64,000 bases of DNA from Oscillatoriophycideae cyanobacterium NC_groundwater_1537_Pr4_S-0.65um_50_18 (GTDB lineage Bacteria > Cyanobacteriota > Cyanobacteriia > Elainellales > Elainellaceae), in contig JACQYI010000009.1 in the NCBI GenBank assembly GCA_016208305.1, positions 372,001 through 436,000 on the forward strand, written 5' to 3'. Each line of letters starts with the position of its first letter. Position 1 is the first letter of the stretch. The position numbers were made by a program, and so were the translations under genes. This document shows, piece after piece, positions 18,342-28,617 of the stretch. Below the pieces are notes generated by a model. It made no database searches and had not been told where the DNA came from. It saw only the letters and a program-made list of their open reading frames with translations.

Positions 18342-20171
18342 TCAGTAAATCAAGGCTTGCTCGACGAGCAGCCAATTGCCCGATCGGTTCAGTTGCCCTT
18401 TAACGGTAAGCCTTTGGCCTGTGGTGAAGTTTGCTAGCTGATGGTTGACATCATGGCGGAGTGTCACTAAGGCAAAGGTCTGATCGGCATAAGCGATCGG
18501 CTGCACAATTTTGAACTGATAATCCTGCTCGCCTCGCCGCTGAAATTCTCCTAGAAACTGCTGAGCCGTCGGAGAGACAGCCGCAGCATGGCTCGAAGGT
18601 TCAGGACTAGAGCGATCGGGGTGACAGCCCTCTGCGGGATATGCTTCGGGATGGTCGAGGTAATACCGTTGCCAATAGAGCCAGTCAGGATGCTGCGGCG
18701 GCAAACTAAACAGAGGAACCAGCATGGGAGGGGCGATCGCCTCGTTGAGTAGGGCTTCTTGCAGCATTCGCACTGGCAAGTCTCTAGGCTGGCAGCCCTG
18801 CTCGCTACAGAGTGCCGCTGCCATTCCCGCTGCCTGACCCAGCCCCAAAACCACGGGCTGCAACCGAGTGGCTCCATTCGCAATATGGGATACCGAAATA
18901 TTTTTCTCGCAGACCAACAGCCCCTCTATCTCAGCCGGAACCAGACAGCGATAGGGCAACGCAAAGGGCGTGCCTGTCCAACGCCCGCCCCAGCGAATCG
19001 ACTTGGGCTGTAATGCGAACTCAAAGCCCGGATAGTGATGGTCATTGGCATAGTTTCCAAATGCGATCGCCTCCACCTGTCCAGCTTCGTTCAGCGGCAA
19101 GGCTGCGACCCAAGAACCGTGCGGCAAAATATCCTGCTCTCGCACGGTCACAAGTCCCTGCAACCGCCGACTTTCTCGATAGTAGGGATGCAACCCATAC
19201 GCTCCACCCCCTAAGCCATCCTGGCTCTGGGGAAACGTATTCTCTGCTAATCCGTAACGCCGCCCCAGCCTCTGCTGCAAAAAATGGGCAAAGCGCTGAG
19301 AATGTTCGTGAGCAGCCTGCAAGAAATCATGGCGATCGCGCTCCGACTGTACCAATCGCTGTAATCCCACACCATAGTCATTGCCCTGCTGCGGCCAGTT
19401 GAGCATGAAACGGTTTCCAGGCAGCCGACCGTAGTTCAAAAACTGCTCGGCTCCGTAGCCTTTCCAGGTGTCGGCAAACTCTGTAGCTTCAGGCCGACCA
19501 GCCTCAGGTAAACCAGACTCAGGTAAATCCAATGCGGCATCCGGCGTGACGATCGGCGGGGCTTGGGCTTCTCCCCAGTCTTGCAAAACCACGATCCAGG
19601 TAGGAGCCTGCACCGGATATTGCTCGGTCAATTGGCTGGGGCGATCGGGTGCGCTTGGCTCTTGCCATTGCGATCGCCATTCCCAACCCCAGCGATGCGG
19701 CACTTCACCCAATGCCAACACATCGCCTAATTCAGTGGCATCTAGGGTAATTCTGGCTCGAATCTGATAGTCGGCAAATCGCACACCCGTCACGGTATTC
19801 CCCGTTCGGTGAACTTCTAGGGGCACTTGTCCCTGAATCCAGCGTAGGTTGGGCAATTGCTGCACCCAGTCGGCAAAAATTGCGGCTCCGACCTTTGGCT
19901 CATAGGTAAAAAAACTAACCCAAGCGTGATTAAGCCCTCCGGCCTGCCTCTGAGACAGTTCGCGCAGAAACGCGCCCCAAAGCCCCGTGTGAAAGGCGGC
20001 TAGCTCGTTGCCATCTGGAGCTGCCACACCTGCTGCAGTCAGCATTCCTCCCAGCCAGGAAAACTCGCTCACCAAAACGGTCTGAGCGCCCCGCCTTGCC
20101 GCCTGAATAGCAGCTGCTGTGCCGCCTGTACCCCCTCCAACGACCAAAACCTCTGTACTGATTTCCTCCAT
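18342..20171 (-). CDS. FAD-dependent oxidoreductase (FAD_oxidored family)
   Basis: Flavoprotein of 609 residues. The N-terminal Rossmann motif VLVVGGGTGGTAAAIQAARRGA (about 9-30) binds FAD, followed by SWLGGMLTAAG, the family signature in place of a covalent flavin site. A C-terminal FAD contact is NGATRLQPVVLGLGQAAGMAAAL. The last 120 residues include a Pro/Ser-rich linker and a small beta domain, longer than the core needs. Members are annotated variously as xanthan-lyase-associated or nitroreductase-like; the substrate is unknown. The upstream region carries two hairpins that separate it from the DUF3493 gene. Confidence 0.82.
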   Translation of the reverse strand: MEEISTEVLVVGGGTGGTAAAIQAARRGAQTVLVSEFSWLGGMLTAAGVAAPDGNELAAFHTGLWGAFLRELSQRQAGGLNHAWVSFFTYEPKVGAAIFADWVQQLPNLRWIQGQVPLEVHRTGNTVTGVRFADYQIRARITLDATELGDVLALGEVPHRWGWEWRSQWQEPSAPDRPSQLTEQYPVQAPTWIVVLQDWGEAQAPPIVTPDAALDLPESGLPEAGRPEATEFADTWKGYGAEQFLNYGRLPGNRFMLNWPQQGNDYGVGLQRLVQSERDRHDFLQAAHEHSQRFAHFLQQRLGRRYGLAENTFPQSQDGLGGGAYGLHPYYRESRRLQGLVTVREQDILPHGSWVAALPLNEAGQVEAIAFGNYANDHHYPGFEFALQPKSIRWGGRWTGTPFALPYRCLVPAEIEGLLVCEKNISVSHIANGATRLQPVVLGLGQAAGMAAALCSEQGCQPRDLPVRMLQEALLNEAIAPPMLVPLFSLPPQHPDWLYWQRYYLDHPEAYPAEGCHPDRSSPEPSSHAAAVSPTAQQFLGEFQRRGEQDYQFKIVQPIAYADQTFALVTLRHDVNHQLANFTTGQRLTVKGQLNRSGNWLLVEQALIY

Positions 20172-20197
20172 GACCCCTCATACCGCAGCGAGCTGAA

Positions 20198-20233
20198 GCA
20201 GTGCTTTAATTCAGCCGTGAATTAAAGCACTGC
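20198..20233. terminator. Perfect 16-bp inverted repeat upstream of FAD oxidoreductase gene
   Basis: GCAGTGCTTTAATTCA (20198-20213), a GCCG loop, and the exact complement (20218-20233). It lies between the DUF3493 gene stop and the oxidoreductase start, 27 bases before the latter. It may be a terminator for upstream minus-strand transcription or a 5' leader hairpin; no T-run follows. Confidence 0.5.
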
Positions 20234-20265
20234 CTAAATTAAAATCTGATAATCCAACTCAAAGT

Positions 20266-20304
20266 AAGATGCCAGCACTTCGGATTAGGAAGCACTGGCA
20301 TCTT
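20266..20304 (-). terminator. Hairpin downstream of DUF3493 gene
   Basis: Arms 20266-20281 and 20289-20304 are complementary at 14 of 16 positions. The two exceptions are C-A on the plus strand but U-G/G-U on the minus strand, so the minus-strand RNA pairs fully, consistent with a role at the end of the upstream minus-strand transcript. Confidence 0.55.
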
Positions 20305-20406
20305 AACTTGGTATTCACAGGGATTTATCTTTAGGGTCTTTATATTTGCTGACCCCATTTGAACTGTGTCTATTGTGACAGAAGCAATTTAGAGAGGCAG
20401 GTTTTC

Positions 20407-20712
20407 TTAAGGTTTACTTAACTTCTCCCGATCTACGCTCTTGCGATTTGCCCGCTGCTCTATCCGAAATAGCCAAACCATCAAAGCCACTACTCCAGCC
20501 TGGAGAGCGAAGTTGGGCAGCGCTGCCTCCACATCTCTTCCAGCAATAATCTGCGCCAAGAAAATAACGCCCCCAATTAGACCCGACAGCGCACAGCTAA
20601 AGTAAACAAACTGGCGTAGTCCGCGATAGGGTGCTTTCGCCTCAGCCCGGAGTTGGGCATAGAGCTGAGGGTCAATGTTGCGTTTATTGCCGGGGGGCTT
20701 AGAGTCAGTCAT
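20407..20712 (-). CDS. DUF3493 membrane protein (LPA1/Rep27-like)
   Basis: 101 residues from ATG 20712 (MTDSKPPG). Two transmembrane helices are seen, about 38-58 (FVYFSCALSGLIGGVIFLAQI) and about 65-85 (ALPNFALQAGVVALMVWLFRI), preceded by DPQLYAQLRAEAKAPYRGLRQF, the DUF3493 signature. The family includes the membrane part of plant LPA1 and algal Rep27, which help assemble or repair photosystem II, so a thylakoid role is plausible but not shown here. The start is 15 bases after the glycosyltransferase stop, so the two may be co-transcribed. Confidence 0.8.
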   Translation of the reverse strand: MTDSKPPGNKRNIDPQLYAQLRAEAKAPYRGLRQFVYFSCALSGLIGGVIFLAQIIAGRDVEAALPNFALQAGVVALMVWLFRIEQRANRKSVDREKLSKP

Positions 20713-20727
20713 GGTGAGAAACAAGAG

Positions 20728-21927
20728 TCATGGTGAGAAACAAGTAGGCTGTAACGATTCTTCGACGTAGCTGAGAATCTTGACAATCCGATTTTCCCAC
20801 GAAAACTGCTGGACAAACGCCATGCTGTCTGAGTAGCCTTCTGATCGACGTGGATGGCTTTCAAGCACCCGTTGCAGAGTGGAAGCCAGCGCGATCGCCT
20901 GATCTGGTTCACACCAACCTGCCACCACACCCGCAGACTTAAACTCCATCAAGGGCGGAATCTCAGTGGAGACGATCGGCGTCCCGGACGCCATGTAATC
21001 AAAAAACTTGAGGGGTGAGGTAAAGGTTGCTGCTTTCCCTAAGCAATGGGGATGCACCAGCACATCAGCCGCTTGCAGCAAACTCGCCAGATCTTGATGG
21101 ACGACATAGCCCAAAAACTTGACGTTAAAGATTTGCTGCTGCTGGCATAGCGTTCTATAGGAACTCACTTGAGCTTCGTCACCTCCAGCTAGGACAAATT
21201 GCTCCTCTGGCAAACTTTTTGCAGCTTCAACGAGTAGATCTACGCCCTTAAAGGGATGGAGAGCACCCGAATAAACCATCAGCTTTTGCTGATCATGCGA
21301 CAGCAATTTTTGCCGCCAAATTTGCGCTTGCTCCGGCTGCCGCTTAAGAAATAGCTGGTTAAAGCCATTGTGTAGCTTTACTACTTTTTCAGGTGGCATA
21401 CCGTGAGCAATCATGGTATCTCGAACCGTATCAGCGACGGTAACGGCAATTTGAAACAGAGGGTGATGAACAATTTCCGGCTCAAACTGCTTACTTTCGT
21501 GATGATGGTGTTCATAGATAGCTGGAATCCCATTTTTAATAGCAGCTTTGACAAAGTTCCAATCACGGGTGTGGACAAGCTGAGTGCGCGATCGCATGAA
21601 CAGAGGTAAGTAATATTTAGAAGCGATCGTGCTGGAATCGCATCCTTTGATGTGCGTTCGCGTGAGTGCCCAAGGAATTGGTAGAGCAGCAACTTGGAGC
21701 TTGTCTTGGAGGTTATAAAATTGGCTTAAATTTTCTTCAGGCTGCTGCGGCTTAAACGGCTCCAGCCATTCTTGCGGATACAGCCAGTTGGGCTGTTGTT
21801 TTAGATAGGTCAGTACTGACGCATAGCCCAAGTTAGCGGCAGCATTGGCACAGTTGGCCACCTGCACGAGATCGGCTCTGGGCTGAGGTAAGGTATTGCG
21901 GGTAAAGAAGATGTAGTGTTTAGTCAT
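20728..21927 (-). CDS. Group 1 (GT4-like) glycosyltransferase
   Basis: Cytosolic nucleotide-sugar-dependent glycosyltransferase of 399 residues, GT-B fold. The C-terminal half shows KLMVYSGALHPFKGVDLLVEAAK, FVLAGGDEAQVSSY, NVKFLGYVVHQDLASLLQAADVLVHP and SPLKFFDYMASGTPIVSTEIP, which correspond to the donor-site motifs of the GT4 family. The N-terminal acceptor domain has the His-rich EHHHHES. It lies 119 bases after the ABC exporter gene on the same strand. That pairing suggests synthesis and export of a polysaccharide or glycolipid, comparable in layout to envelope polysaccharide clusters; the product is unknown. Confidence 0.85.
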   Translation of the reverse strand: MTKHYIFFTRNTLPQPRADLVQVANCANAAANLGYASVLTYLKQQPNWLYPQEWLEPFKPQQPEENLSQFYNLQDKLQVAALPIPWALTRTHIKGCDSSTIASKYYLPLFMRSRTQLVHTRDWNFVKAAIKNGIPAIYEHHHHESKQFEPEIVHHPLFQIAVTVADTVRDTMIAHGMPPEKVVKLHNGFNQLFLKRQPEQAQIWRQKLLSHDQQKLMVYSGALHPFKGVDLLVEAAKSLPEEQFVLAGGDEAQVSSYRTLCQQQQIFNVKFLGYVVHQDLASLLQAADVLVHPHCLGKAATFTSPLKFFDYMASGTPIVSTEIPPLMEFKSAGVVAGWCEPDQAIALASTLQRVLESHPRRSEGYSDSMAFVQQFSWENRIVKILSYVEESLQPTCFSP

Positions 21928-22046
21928 GATTCGCTCTGCGGAGTTCTGCGATCGCCTCCTAAATTCTTCAGGCTGAAAAACTTTGAAGAAAACTGGGTCG
22001 GAGCGTCCCCAGAATGGCTGGATGAATAAGCAATGCGAGATCTCCT

Positions 22047-24128
22047 TTAAATCTGTGCCTCAACAAAAGGAACAAGGGCTGGAGAAGCAGGATCTGGAGC
22101 AGCGAACAGCGATGCGGCTGCGGGGCTGTTTCTCTCGGGGTCATGCTCCAAACATTCCAAACTCTTAATTAAATTCAGCGCCGAATAGTAAGCCCCCTGC
22201 GTGTACTCCTGCTGCTCTTCAGGGCTTTCAACGATGCCATCCACCATTAATCCCAGCAGGCCAATGACCCCATTCAGCAACGTCCGGAATTGGTAAGAAG
22301 TTTTGGCAAGCTGAGTTTGGTTTAGCTCAAATTTAATCTGTGCTTTATCGTCAAATTGCATATTACACAGGCGCGCATAGTATCCCTTCTTTGCCATTAG
22401 CTCTTGATGAGAGCCAAGCTCTACCACTCGACCTTGATCCATTACGGCTATTTGATCGGCTTTTTGCACCGTCGAAAGCCGATGGGCAATCACCAGCGTC
22501 GTGCGATCGCGACTTAAATGATCGATCGCTTCCTGTACCAGCCGTTCGGATACGGTATCCAGCGCACTCGTGGCTTCATCCAAAATCAGAATTTCTGGGT
22601 TTTGCAGTAAGGCTCTGGCGATCGCAATCCGCTGGCGCTGCCCGCCCGACAGGAGAACTCCGCGATCGCCAATTTGGGTTTCAAAGCCTTGCGGCAATTG
22701 CAGGATGAATTCGTGAGCGTTGGCCTGCTTTGCGGCTTCTAGAATGGCGGCATCGGTCGCGTTGGCACAGCCATAGGCAATGTTGTCCCGAATAGAGGCA
22801 TTGAATAGAAACGTGTCCTGGCTGACAATGCCCATCGATCGCCGCAGCGACTTAAAATCTAGCGATCGCAAATCCTGCCCGTCAATCAAGATACAGCCTT
22901 GCGTTGGATCGTAGAAGCGCGGCAGCAGGTCGGCCAGAGTTGATTTTCCTGCCCCCGAAGCCCCCACCAACGCCAGAGTTGAGTTTTTGGGCAGGTACAG
23001 ATCTACTGCGCTGAGAACGGGATTTTTCTGCCCAGGATAGGTGAGGGAAAGATTTTGAAAGTGAATGCCCTGCTGCAACGACGTAAAGGGGATGGAGCCA
23101 TTTTTCATGAAAGGCTTGTTGTCCTGCCGCAGAAAATCGCTGGCGATCTCGATGCTCGGAGAAATATTGGCTAACTGGCTGCGTGCCCCATTCAGTTGGG
23201 CAATGAGCGGCAGTGTTCGGAAGAGCAAAAATAGATAGGTCAGCAAAACGGCTGAAAAGGCTTCTATCTGATTGCCCAACACCGTGCGTCCGATCAGCAC
23301 GATCAGCAACAGCGCCACAATCCCCGTCATTTCGCTAACGGGATCGATCAGCGCAGACACTGCCTGTGCCCTGAACTCTGCCTCTTCGCGATCGCCAATC
23401 AGCGTTTTCAATCGCTGGTATTCCTGTGTTTCATTTGCCGTACAGCGCACCAGCCGCATGCCCGACAGCAGATCAAGCACGCTGGTCGAATAAGCTCTAG
23501 AAGATTCTGAAAGATCCTTGCCAAACTGCTTCGATCGCCCAATACTGTGTTGATTGACAAAGGCCACGACCGCCAGCAAAGCGGTAGAAACGATAGTGAG
23601 TTGCCAAGACAGCGCCAGTAGCAAACTCACAAATACCAAGGTGGTAATGCTGACGGTAACGGTGCGCGTCAGGGTGGCGATCGCGCTTGCAGCTCTGGAT
23701 ACTTCGTTGTTTAACCGATTGATGATGTCACCAATACCTGTTTTGACATAAAAATCGATATCGACATCTAGCAGCATCCGCAAACCGCGCTCTCGCAGAT
23801 CGTTCGCCATCGTTCGTTTCAGCACGCCAGAAACCAAGGCATTGGCGTAGGCAGCCAGATTTTTGCACAACAGCATCAAAATAATTGCGCCTGTCATCAG
23901 CGGTAGATTCTGACCTGCACTGCCTTCAAAGGGGGAAAGCAGCGTCTGGATGATGGGAGGTGAGCCTTTGATGGCGATCGGCTCTCCCAAAAAACTCAGC
24001 AACACTGGAATAATGAGGGCTGTGCTGATGCCGTTAAATAAGGCTCCAGAAAAGCCCAAGGCAATATTGAGAGAAATCAGCCTGGGATAGCGCTGTGCCA
24101 GATTGAGCAGAAGTTGACGAGAGGACAT
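22047..24128 (-). CDS. ABC exporter (MsbA/HepA-like) with HisKA-like C-terminal tail
   Basis: Half-transporter of 693 residues. Six-helix membrane domain at about 20-325, nucleotide-binding domain at about 350-590 with Walker A VGASGAGKST, signature LLSGGQRQRIAIARALL, Walker B ILILDEATSALD and H-loop VIAHRLST. The family moves lipids, glycolipids or polysaccharides across the inner membrane. About 100 extra residues follow the NBD. They contain TSYQFRTLLNGVIGLLGLM, then VESPEEQQEYTQGAYYSALNLIKSLE, which resembles the dimerisation helices of cyanobacterial histidine kinases, but Tyr replaces the phospho-acceptor His. The tail ends in an Ala/Pro-rich stretch. A glycosyltransferase gene follows. 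Confidence 0.9.
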   Translation of the reverse strand: MSSRQLLLNLAQRYPRLISLNIALGFSGALFNGISTALIIPVLLSFLGEPIAIKGSPPIIQTLLSPFEGSAGQNLPLMTGAIILMLLCKNLAAYANALVSGVLKRTMANDLRERGLRMLLDVDIDFYVKTGIGDIINRLNNEVSRAASAIATLTRTVTVSITTLVFVSLLLALSWQLTIVSTALLAVVAFVNQHSIGRSKQFGKDLSESSRAYSTSVLDLLSGMRLVRCTANETQEYQRLKTLIGDREEAEFRAQAVSALIDPVSEMTGIVALLLIVLIGRTVLGNQIEAFSAVLLTYLFLLFRTLPLIAQLNGARSQLANISPSIEIASDFLRQDNKPFMKNGSIPFTSLQQGIHFQNLSLTYPGQKNPVLSAVDLYLPKNSTLALVGASGAGKSTLADLLPRFYDPTQGCILIDGQDLRSLDFKSLRRSMGIVSQDTFLFNASIRDNIAYGCANATDAAILEAAKQANAHEFILQLPQGFETQIGDRGVLLSGGQRQRIAIARALLQNPEILILDEATSALDTVSERLVQEAIDHLSRDRTTLVIAHRLSTVQKADQIAVMDQGRVVELGSHQELMAKKGYYARLCNMQFDDKAQIKFELNQTQLAKTSYQFRTLLNGVIGLLGLMVDGIVESPEEQQEYTQGAYYSALNLIKSLECLEHDPERNSPAAASLFAAPDPASPALVPFVEAQI

Positions 24129-24291
24129 GGAGGCATCTCTGCAAGGGGATTCCTGCTATAGAGTTCCCTACGTCTGCTCAGATGCACCAAGGGTGAATTG
24201 AACTATGGCAGAGCGCTGCTGAAACCTGCACCCAGTTATTCGTTCCTGTTCTTTACCTAAGCGACAAAAATCCTGATCTCAATACCGCCAC

Positions 24292-24344
24292 GTAAAAAAG
24301 ATTGAGTGAGAAGTATGGTAAATCTGCGCTTCTCACTCAATCTT
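24292..24344 (-). terminator. Rho-independent terminator of the giant adhesin gene
   Basis: AAGATTGAGTGAGAAG (24298-24313) pairs perfectly with 24329-24344 around a 15-base loop. On the minus strand the stem is followed directly by a run of six T. It lies about 165 bases past the adhesin stop and ahead of the ABC exporter start. Confidence 0.85.
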
Positions 24345-24423
24345 GAATTTTATTTGATCGTTAGCCTTGAGTCTCTCAAAGCTGCCTTCACTCTAGGAAT
24401 CGCAAATTAATTACCCTGTAATT

Positions 24424-24464
24424 TTTTTTGAAAGTGCTGCACGAAGCGCGGTACTTTCAAAAAA
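24424..24464. repeat. Dispersed palindromic repeat, copy 2
   Basis: Same family as 1236-1272: core GAAAGTGCTG, an apical CGAAG-like loop, and GCGGTACTTTC, extended by six T on the left and six A on the right. Plus-strand pairing uses two G-U wobbles. It lies 43 bases beyond the stop of the giant adhesin gene. Copy 1 is also just beyond a secreted-protein gene. Confidence 0.8.
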
Positions 24465-24507
24465 TATTGGGGTTTAACTCATCCATGATCCTAAGTAAAG
24501 GTAGGGC

Positions 24508-27500
24508 TTAGCCGATGATAAAGTTTGTAGAGCGGACATTGCCGATCGCCGTTTTTTCCACCGTTACCAGCGTTGTAAATTGCGTACCGCTACCGCTACC
24601 ATCCGCGTCAATCTGCACTTGAGTGTTGGCACCCACCTGCACCAGTTTCACAAAGTCGTGATATCGAGCAAAACGGTTGTCGCCTTTGAAGGGAGATGCC
24701 TTAAAGATACCCCGCAGGTCGATCAAGTCGTTGGCGCTGTCAAAGCCGCGAATCCGATCGCCTTTCTCCTTCAGGCTGTTGAAGGTGAAGGTATCTTTGC
24801 CGCCGCCACCCACCAGGATGTCTCGGCCTAGGCCACCCGTTAGGACATCATCTCCGCGATCGCCCCGCAGACGATCATTGCCTTTGCCTCCTAGCAGACG
24901 ATCGTTTTTGCTGCCCCCAAACAGGCGATCGTTGTCACTGCCCCCTAGCAGACGGTCTTTGCCAAAGCCGCCTCGCAAGTCATCTTTGCCCGTACCGCCC
25001 AAGAGTCGATCGTTGCCTTTGCCAGCCAGCAGGCGATCGTTACCGCCAAATCCTCGTAAGGTATCTTGCTTGCTGCCGCCTCGCAAAGAACCACTGCCAT
25101 TATTGCCATCAATGACAGTACCGCGCTTTTTGCCAAACCGAATTACAGATCGAGCATCAGCGGTGTAACCCGTCAGCCACGTATCGCTAGCCCCTGTCAC
25201 TAGCACATTCCCTGCGGCATCTTTGACTTTCCCTGACTTGATGCTGATTTGATAATCTCCACCATTTTGGGTAAATCCAGGAATATTGGCCAGGGTCCAA
25301 GTCTGAGCATCGGTGCTGCTCAAGACGGCTCCTTGCAAAGCGACAGGGTTGCCATTCAGCGTTAGCACCACCTCTGAGACATCAAAGTTGCTCACAGCTT
25401 CATTGAACTGGAATTGGATAGCATTGACGCTACTCTCGCGGATGTCGGCACCAAAATCGAGAATCTTGACGGCAGCAGGTTTGGTATCGATAACCAAGGG
25501 CTTTGCCTGTGTCACAGTACTGACGTTGCCGGCAGCATCGGTCGCCTTGAAGGTGATGGGGTAGGTACCATCTGCCAGTGTTGTGGTAGGCGTGAAACTC
25601 CATTTGCCCGTCGCATCAACGGTAGCAGTCCCTAAAGGCGTGGTGCCTGCAAAAACTTGAACTGTGCTACCGACTTCAGCGGTACCGCCTAGAGTGGGGG
25701 TAGCATCATTGGTGAGCGTAGCACCTGTACCTGTTGTGCCTGTGCCTGTTGTACCTGTGCCTGTTGTACCCGTACCCGTGCCAGGATTGCCTCCTGTAGG
25801 TGCTGGGGGCGTTGTGGCATCGATCGCCACCAATAATCCAGACGACTGGGAGCTTTCATTGCCAGCCAAATCTTTAAAGGTGCTGGTAATTGTGCGATTG
25901 CCGCTAGATAGAGGCGAAGTTGTCACTGACCAAGACCCATTGGCAGCAATAATCCCTGTCCCTACCGCAGCACCATTTGCGTAGAGGGTGACAATCTCTC
26001 CGGCGATACCGCTACCGGGTGCGCCCTTGAAAGTCAGCGTACTGTTTTTCGTAATGTTGTCTGTATTGGACAATCCACTGTCGCTAGCAGCATCCAGGTC
26101 GGGCGCAAGAGCAGGCGCTGTGGGTGACGTTGTGTCAAGCGTGATCGCTAGCCCCGTCGAGGGAGAGCTTTCGTTACCAGCCAGATCTTTGAAGGTACTC
26201 GTGAGGGTGTAATTGCCATCACTGAGGGTAGAAGCCGTGACTGACCAAGCCCCATTGACATCGACAGTGGTAGTGCCTACAGATACGCCATCCGCGTAGA
26301 GGGTGACAATATCCCCTGCAGTACCGCTGCCGGTAAAGGTGGGGGTAGCATCACTCGTGATGTTGTCTGTGCTGGAAGCCCCGCTATCGCTGGCAGCCGT
26401 CAGATCGGGAACCATTGCACCCGTTGGGGTGACGGTATTCAGGGTAACTGTCAACGCTGGTGAGGGGGTGCTTTCGTTGCCAGCTGCATCCTTGAAGGTG
26501 GTGGTGATCAGACGATCGCCACCGCTGAGGGGTGAAGCCGTGATCGACCAAGTGCCATCGTTTGCAACAGTGGCAGTACCAACCGCATTACCATCGGCAT
26601 AGAGGGTGACGGTATCGCCTGCGGTACCGCTGCCTGTAAAGGTGGGGGTAGCATCCTTGGTGATGTTGTCTGTGCTGGAAGCTCCGGTATCGCTAGCGGC
26701 ATCCAGGTCAGGGGCAACGGTGGGCGCTGCAGGAGCAGTCGTGTCAATGTCGATCGCTAGTCCTGTCGAGGGAGAGCTTTCGTTGCCAGCCGCATCTTTG
26801 AAGGTGCTGGTAATGGTGTGCGTGCCATTGCTGAGGGTAGAAGCCGTGACTGACCAAGAACCATCGGCTGCAACCGTGCCTGTGCCGATCGCAGTAGTGC
26901 CGTCATAAAGCGTGACAGTATCGCCAGCGATACCGCTACCAGCCGCGCCTACAAAGGTAGGGGTGGTGTCCTTGGTATTATCGTCTGTGCTGGAAGCTCC
27001 GGTATCGCTAGCGGCATCCAGGTCAGGAGCAACGGTGGGCGCTGCGGGAGCAGTCGTGTCAATGTTGATCGCCAGCCCCGTTGAGGGAGAGCTTTCATTG
27101 CCAGCCGCATCTGTAAAGGTGCTGGTAATGGTGTGCGTGCCATCGCTGAGGGTAGAAGACGTGATCGACCAAGAGCCATTGGCTGCAACCGTACCTGTCC
27201 CGATCGCAGTGGTGCCGTCATAAAGCGTGACGGTATCGCCTACGGTACCGCTGCCTGTAAAGGTAGGAGTAGTGTCCTTGGTGATGTTATCTGTGCTGGA
27301 AGCGCCAGTATCGCTAGCGGCATCTAGGTCAGGAGCAACAGTGGGTGCTGCGGGAGCAGTCGTGTCAATGGTGACACTCAGGGCATCTGAGGCATTGCTT
27401 GTGTTCCCTGCTATATCCGTTGCTGTAGCAGTGAAACTGTAGTTTTGTGAAGAAAGAGAGGTATTTGTGTAGTCAAATGACCAATTACCCTGATTGTCTG

Positions 27501-28617
27501 CCGTTACTGTTCCAACCTTGATACCATCTTGAAAAAGATCTACAGAGCTGTTGGCTTCAGCAGTCCCATTGAAGATTAAAGTAGGGTCATTTGTAATACC
27601 ATCTCCAGCAGTCCCACTGTCACTGCTAATTCCAGAAATGGCAGGTTTGGCTGGCGGTGTCAGATCAATGGTGATTGCAACATTTGCAGAAGCTAGGACA
27701 GCATTAGAGTTGTCTACAACTTCGACGATAATATCGTAGGTTCCTTCAGGCAGATCTGTGGAAGGCGTATAACTCCAGTCACCCGTAATTGCATCAGCCG
27801 TTGTTGTGGTTAGAAGAACTTTGCCATTAGGTGTGTCACGGTAGATATTGAGGATATCGTTTGGAACCGATTTGCCGCTGAGATCAGGCGTTGCATCTGC
27901 GGTGATGCGATCGGTACTGGAAACTCCTGTGTCGCTGCCAATATTGAGATTGAACGTTGGAATGACGTTAGGCGGAGTCGATGGATAATTGATGATCGAT
28001 TGGTCAAGCCCTGATTGGAAATTAATGGTGTTGCCACCAATGTTGCTGTTGATCGACTGCCATTGAAGAGAAAGCTGATTGCCTCCACCCGTAATAGAGC
28101 TGTAGATGTTTGTCAGCGTAGTGGAGTCGGAGATCAATGCCCAGCCAGTGGATAGCAGGTTGTTAGGAAAGCCTTGGTCGGGAGGGCTGGCTGGCGGATT
28201 GGCCACGTCACCCAATCCATTGTGGTTGTAGGTATAGATATCAGATAGGTTTACTACCTGAGAGACACCGTTGATCTTTAGAAAAGCAGTGTTGTATTCC
28301 TGATTAGTGCTTGTGCTATCTCCAGGGTTTCGAGGAGCCGTATCTCCATCGTTGATAGTCAAACGGATAGATAGCTGCTTGATCCCTCCCCCCAAGGCGT
28401 TAACGGCTCTGGTAGGTAAGATGGAGCTGTTTAGAACGGTAGTTTGAGTACCCTGAGAGTTGAAGGTAGGCAAGTCTTTTGCCGCAAAATAGGCAGTAAC
28501 TCGCTGATCGTTAAGACCGACGAAATCATAAATAATTCCACCTACAGGGGGAACATCGATAGTTACAGGAGTGCCACCGTTGATGGGAGAAGTTATGAAG
28601 TAGGAGGGGATAGACAT
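24508..28617 (-). CDS. Giant Ig-like repeat/RTX surface adhesin
   Basis: Secreted adhesin of 1369 residues, probably exported by a type I system and folding in calcium. A unique N-terminal domain (about 1-215) is followed by eight Ig-like repeats of about 97-105 residues (about 216-1030). Five share the start [18 protein letters not shown] or close variants and the core [23 protein letters not shown] linker (about 925-945) precedes the last. A further beta domain (about 1031-1135, [13 protein letters not shown]) leads into RTX nonapeptides (about 1155-1255, repeats of [11 protein letters not shown]) and a C-terminal region with the usual secretion-signal character. There is no signal peptide. 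Near-identical repeats make the locus prone to recombination. Confidence 0.92.
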   Translation of the reverse strand: MSIPSYFITSPINGGTPVTIDVPPVGGIIYDFVGLNDQRVTAYFAAKDLPTFNSQGTQTTVLNSSILPTRAVNALGGGIKQLSIRLTINDGDTAPRNPGDSTSTNQEYNTAFLKINGVSQVVNLSDIYTYNHNGLGDVANPPASPPDQGFPNNLLSTGWALISDSTTLTNIYSSITGGGNQLSLQWQSINSNIGGNTINFQSGLDQSIINYPSTPPNVIPTFNLNIGSDTGVSSTDRITADATPDLSGKSVPNDILNIYRDTPNGKVLLTTTTADAITGDWSYTPSTDLPEGTYDIIVEVVDNSNAVLASANVAITIDLTPPAKPAISGISSDSGTAGDGITNDPTLIFNGTAEANSSVDLFQDGIKVGTVTADNQGNWSFDYTNTSLSSQNYSFTATATDIAGNTSNASDALSVTIDTTAPAAPTVAPDLDAASDTGASSTDNITKDTTPTFTGSGTVGDTVTLYDGTTAIGTGTVAANGSWSITSSTLSDGTHTITSTFTDAAGNESSPSTGLAINIDTTAPAAPTVAPDLDAASDTGASSTDDNTKDTTPTFVGAAGSGIAGDTVTLYDGTTAIGTGTVAADGSWSVTASTLSNGTHTITSTFKDAAGNESSPSTGLAIDIDTTAPAAPTVAPDLDAASDTGASSTDNITKDATPTFTGSGTAGDTVTLYADGNAVGTATVANDGTWSITASPLSGGDRLITTTFKDAAGNESTPSPALTVTLNTVTPTGAMVPDLTAASDSGASSTDNITSDATPTFTGSGTAGDIVTLYADGVSVGTTTVDVNGAWSVTASTLSDGNYTLTSTFKDLAGNESSPSTGLAITLDTTSPTAPALAPDLDAASDSGLSNTDNITKNSTLTFKGAPGSGIAGEIVTLYANGAAVGTGIIAANGSWSVTTSPLSSGNRTITSTFKDLAGNESSQSSGLLVAIDATTPPAPTGGNPGTGTGTTGTGTTGTGTTGTGATLTNDATPTLGGTAEVGSTVQVFAGTTPLGTATVDATGKWSFTPTTTLADGTYPITFKATDAAGNVSTVTQAKPLVIDTKPAAVKILDFGADIRESSVNAIQFQFNEAVSNFDVSEVVLTLNGNPVALQGAVLSSTDAQTWTLANIPGFTQNGGDYQISIKSGKVKDAAGNVLVTGASDTWLTGYTADARSVIRFGKKRGTVIDGNNGSGSLRGGSKQDTLRGFGGNDRLLAGKGNDRLLGGTGKDDLRGGFGKDRLLGGSDNDRLFGGSKNDRLLGGKGNDRLRGDRGDDVLTGGLGRDILVGGGGKDTFTFNSLKEKGDRIRGFDSANDLIDLRGIFKASPFKGDNRFARYHDFVKLVQVGANTQVQIDADGSGSGTQFTTLVTVEKTAIGNVRSTNFIIG

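Noticed and set aside
24677-27442. Series of plus-strand frames opposite the adhesin
   Set aside because: Low-complexity Pro/Ser/Val products repeating with the adhesin repeats; shadows of its repetitive DNA.
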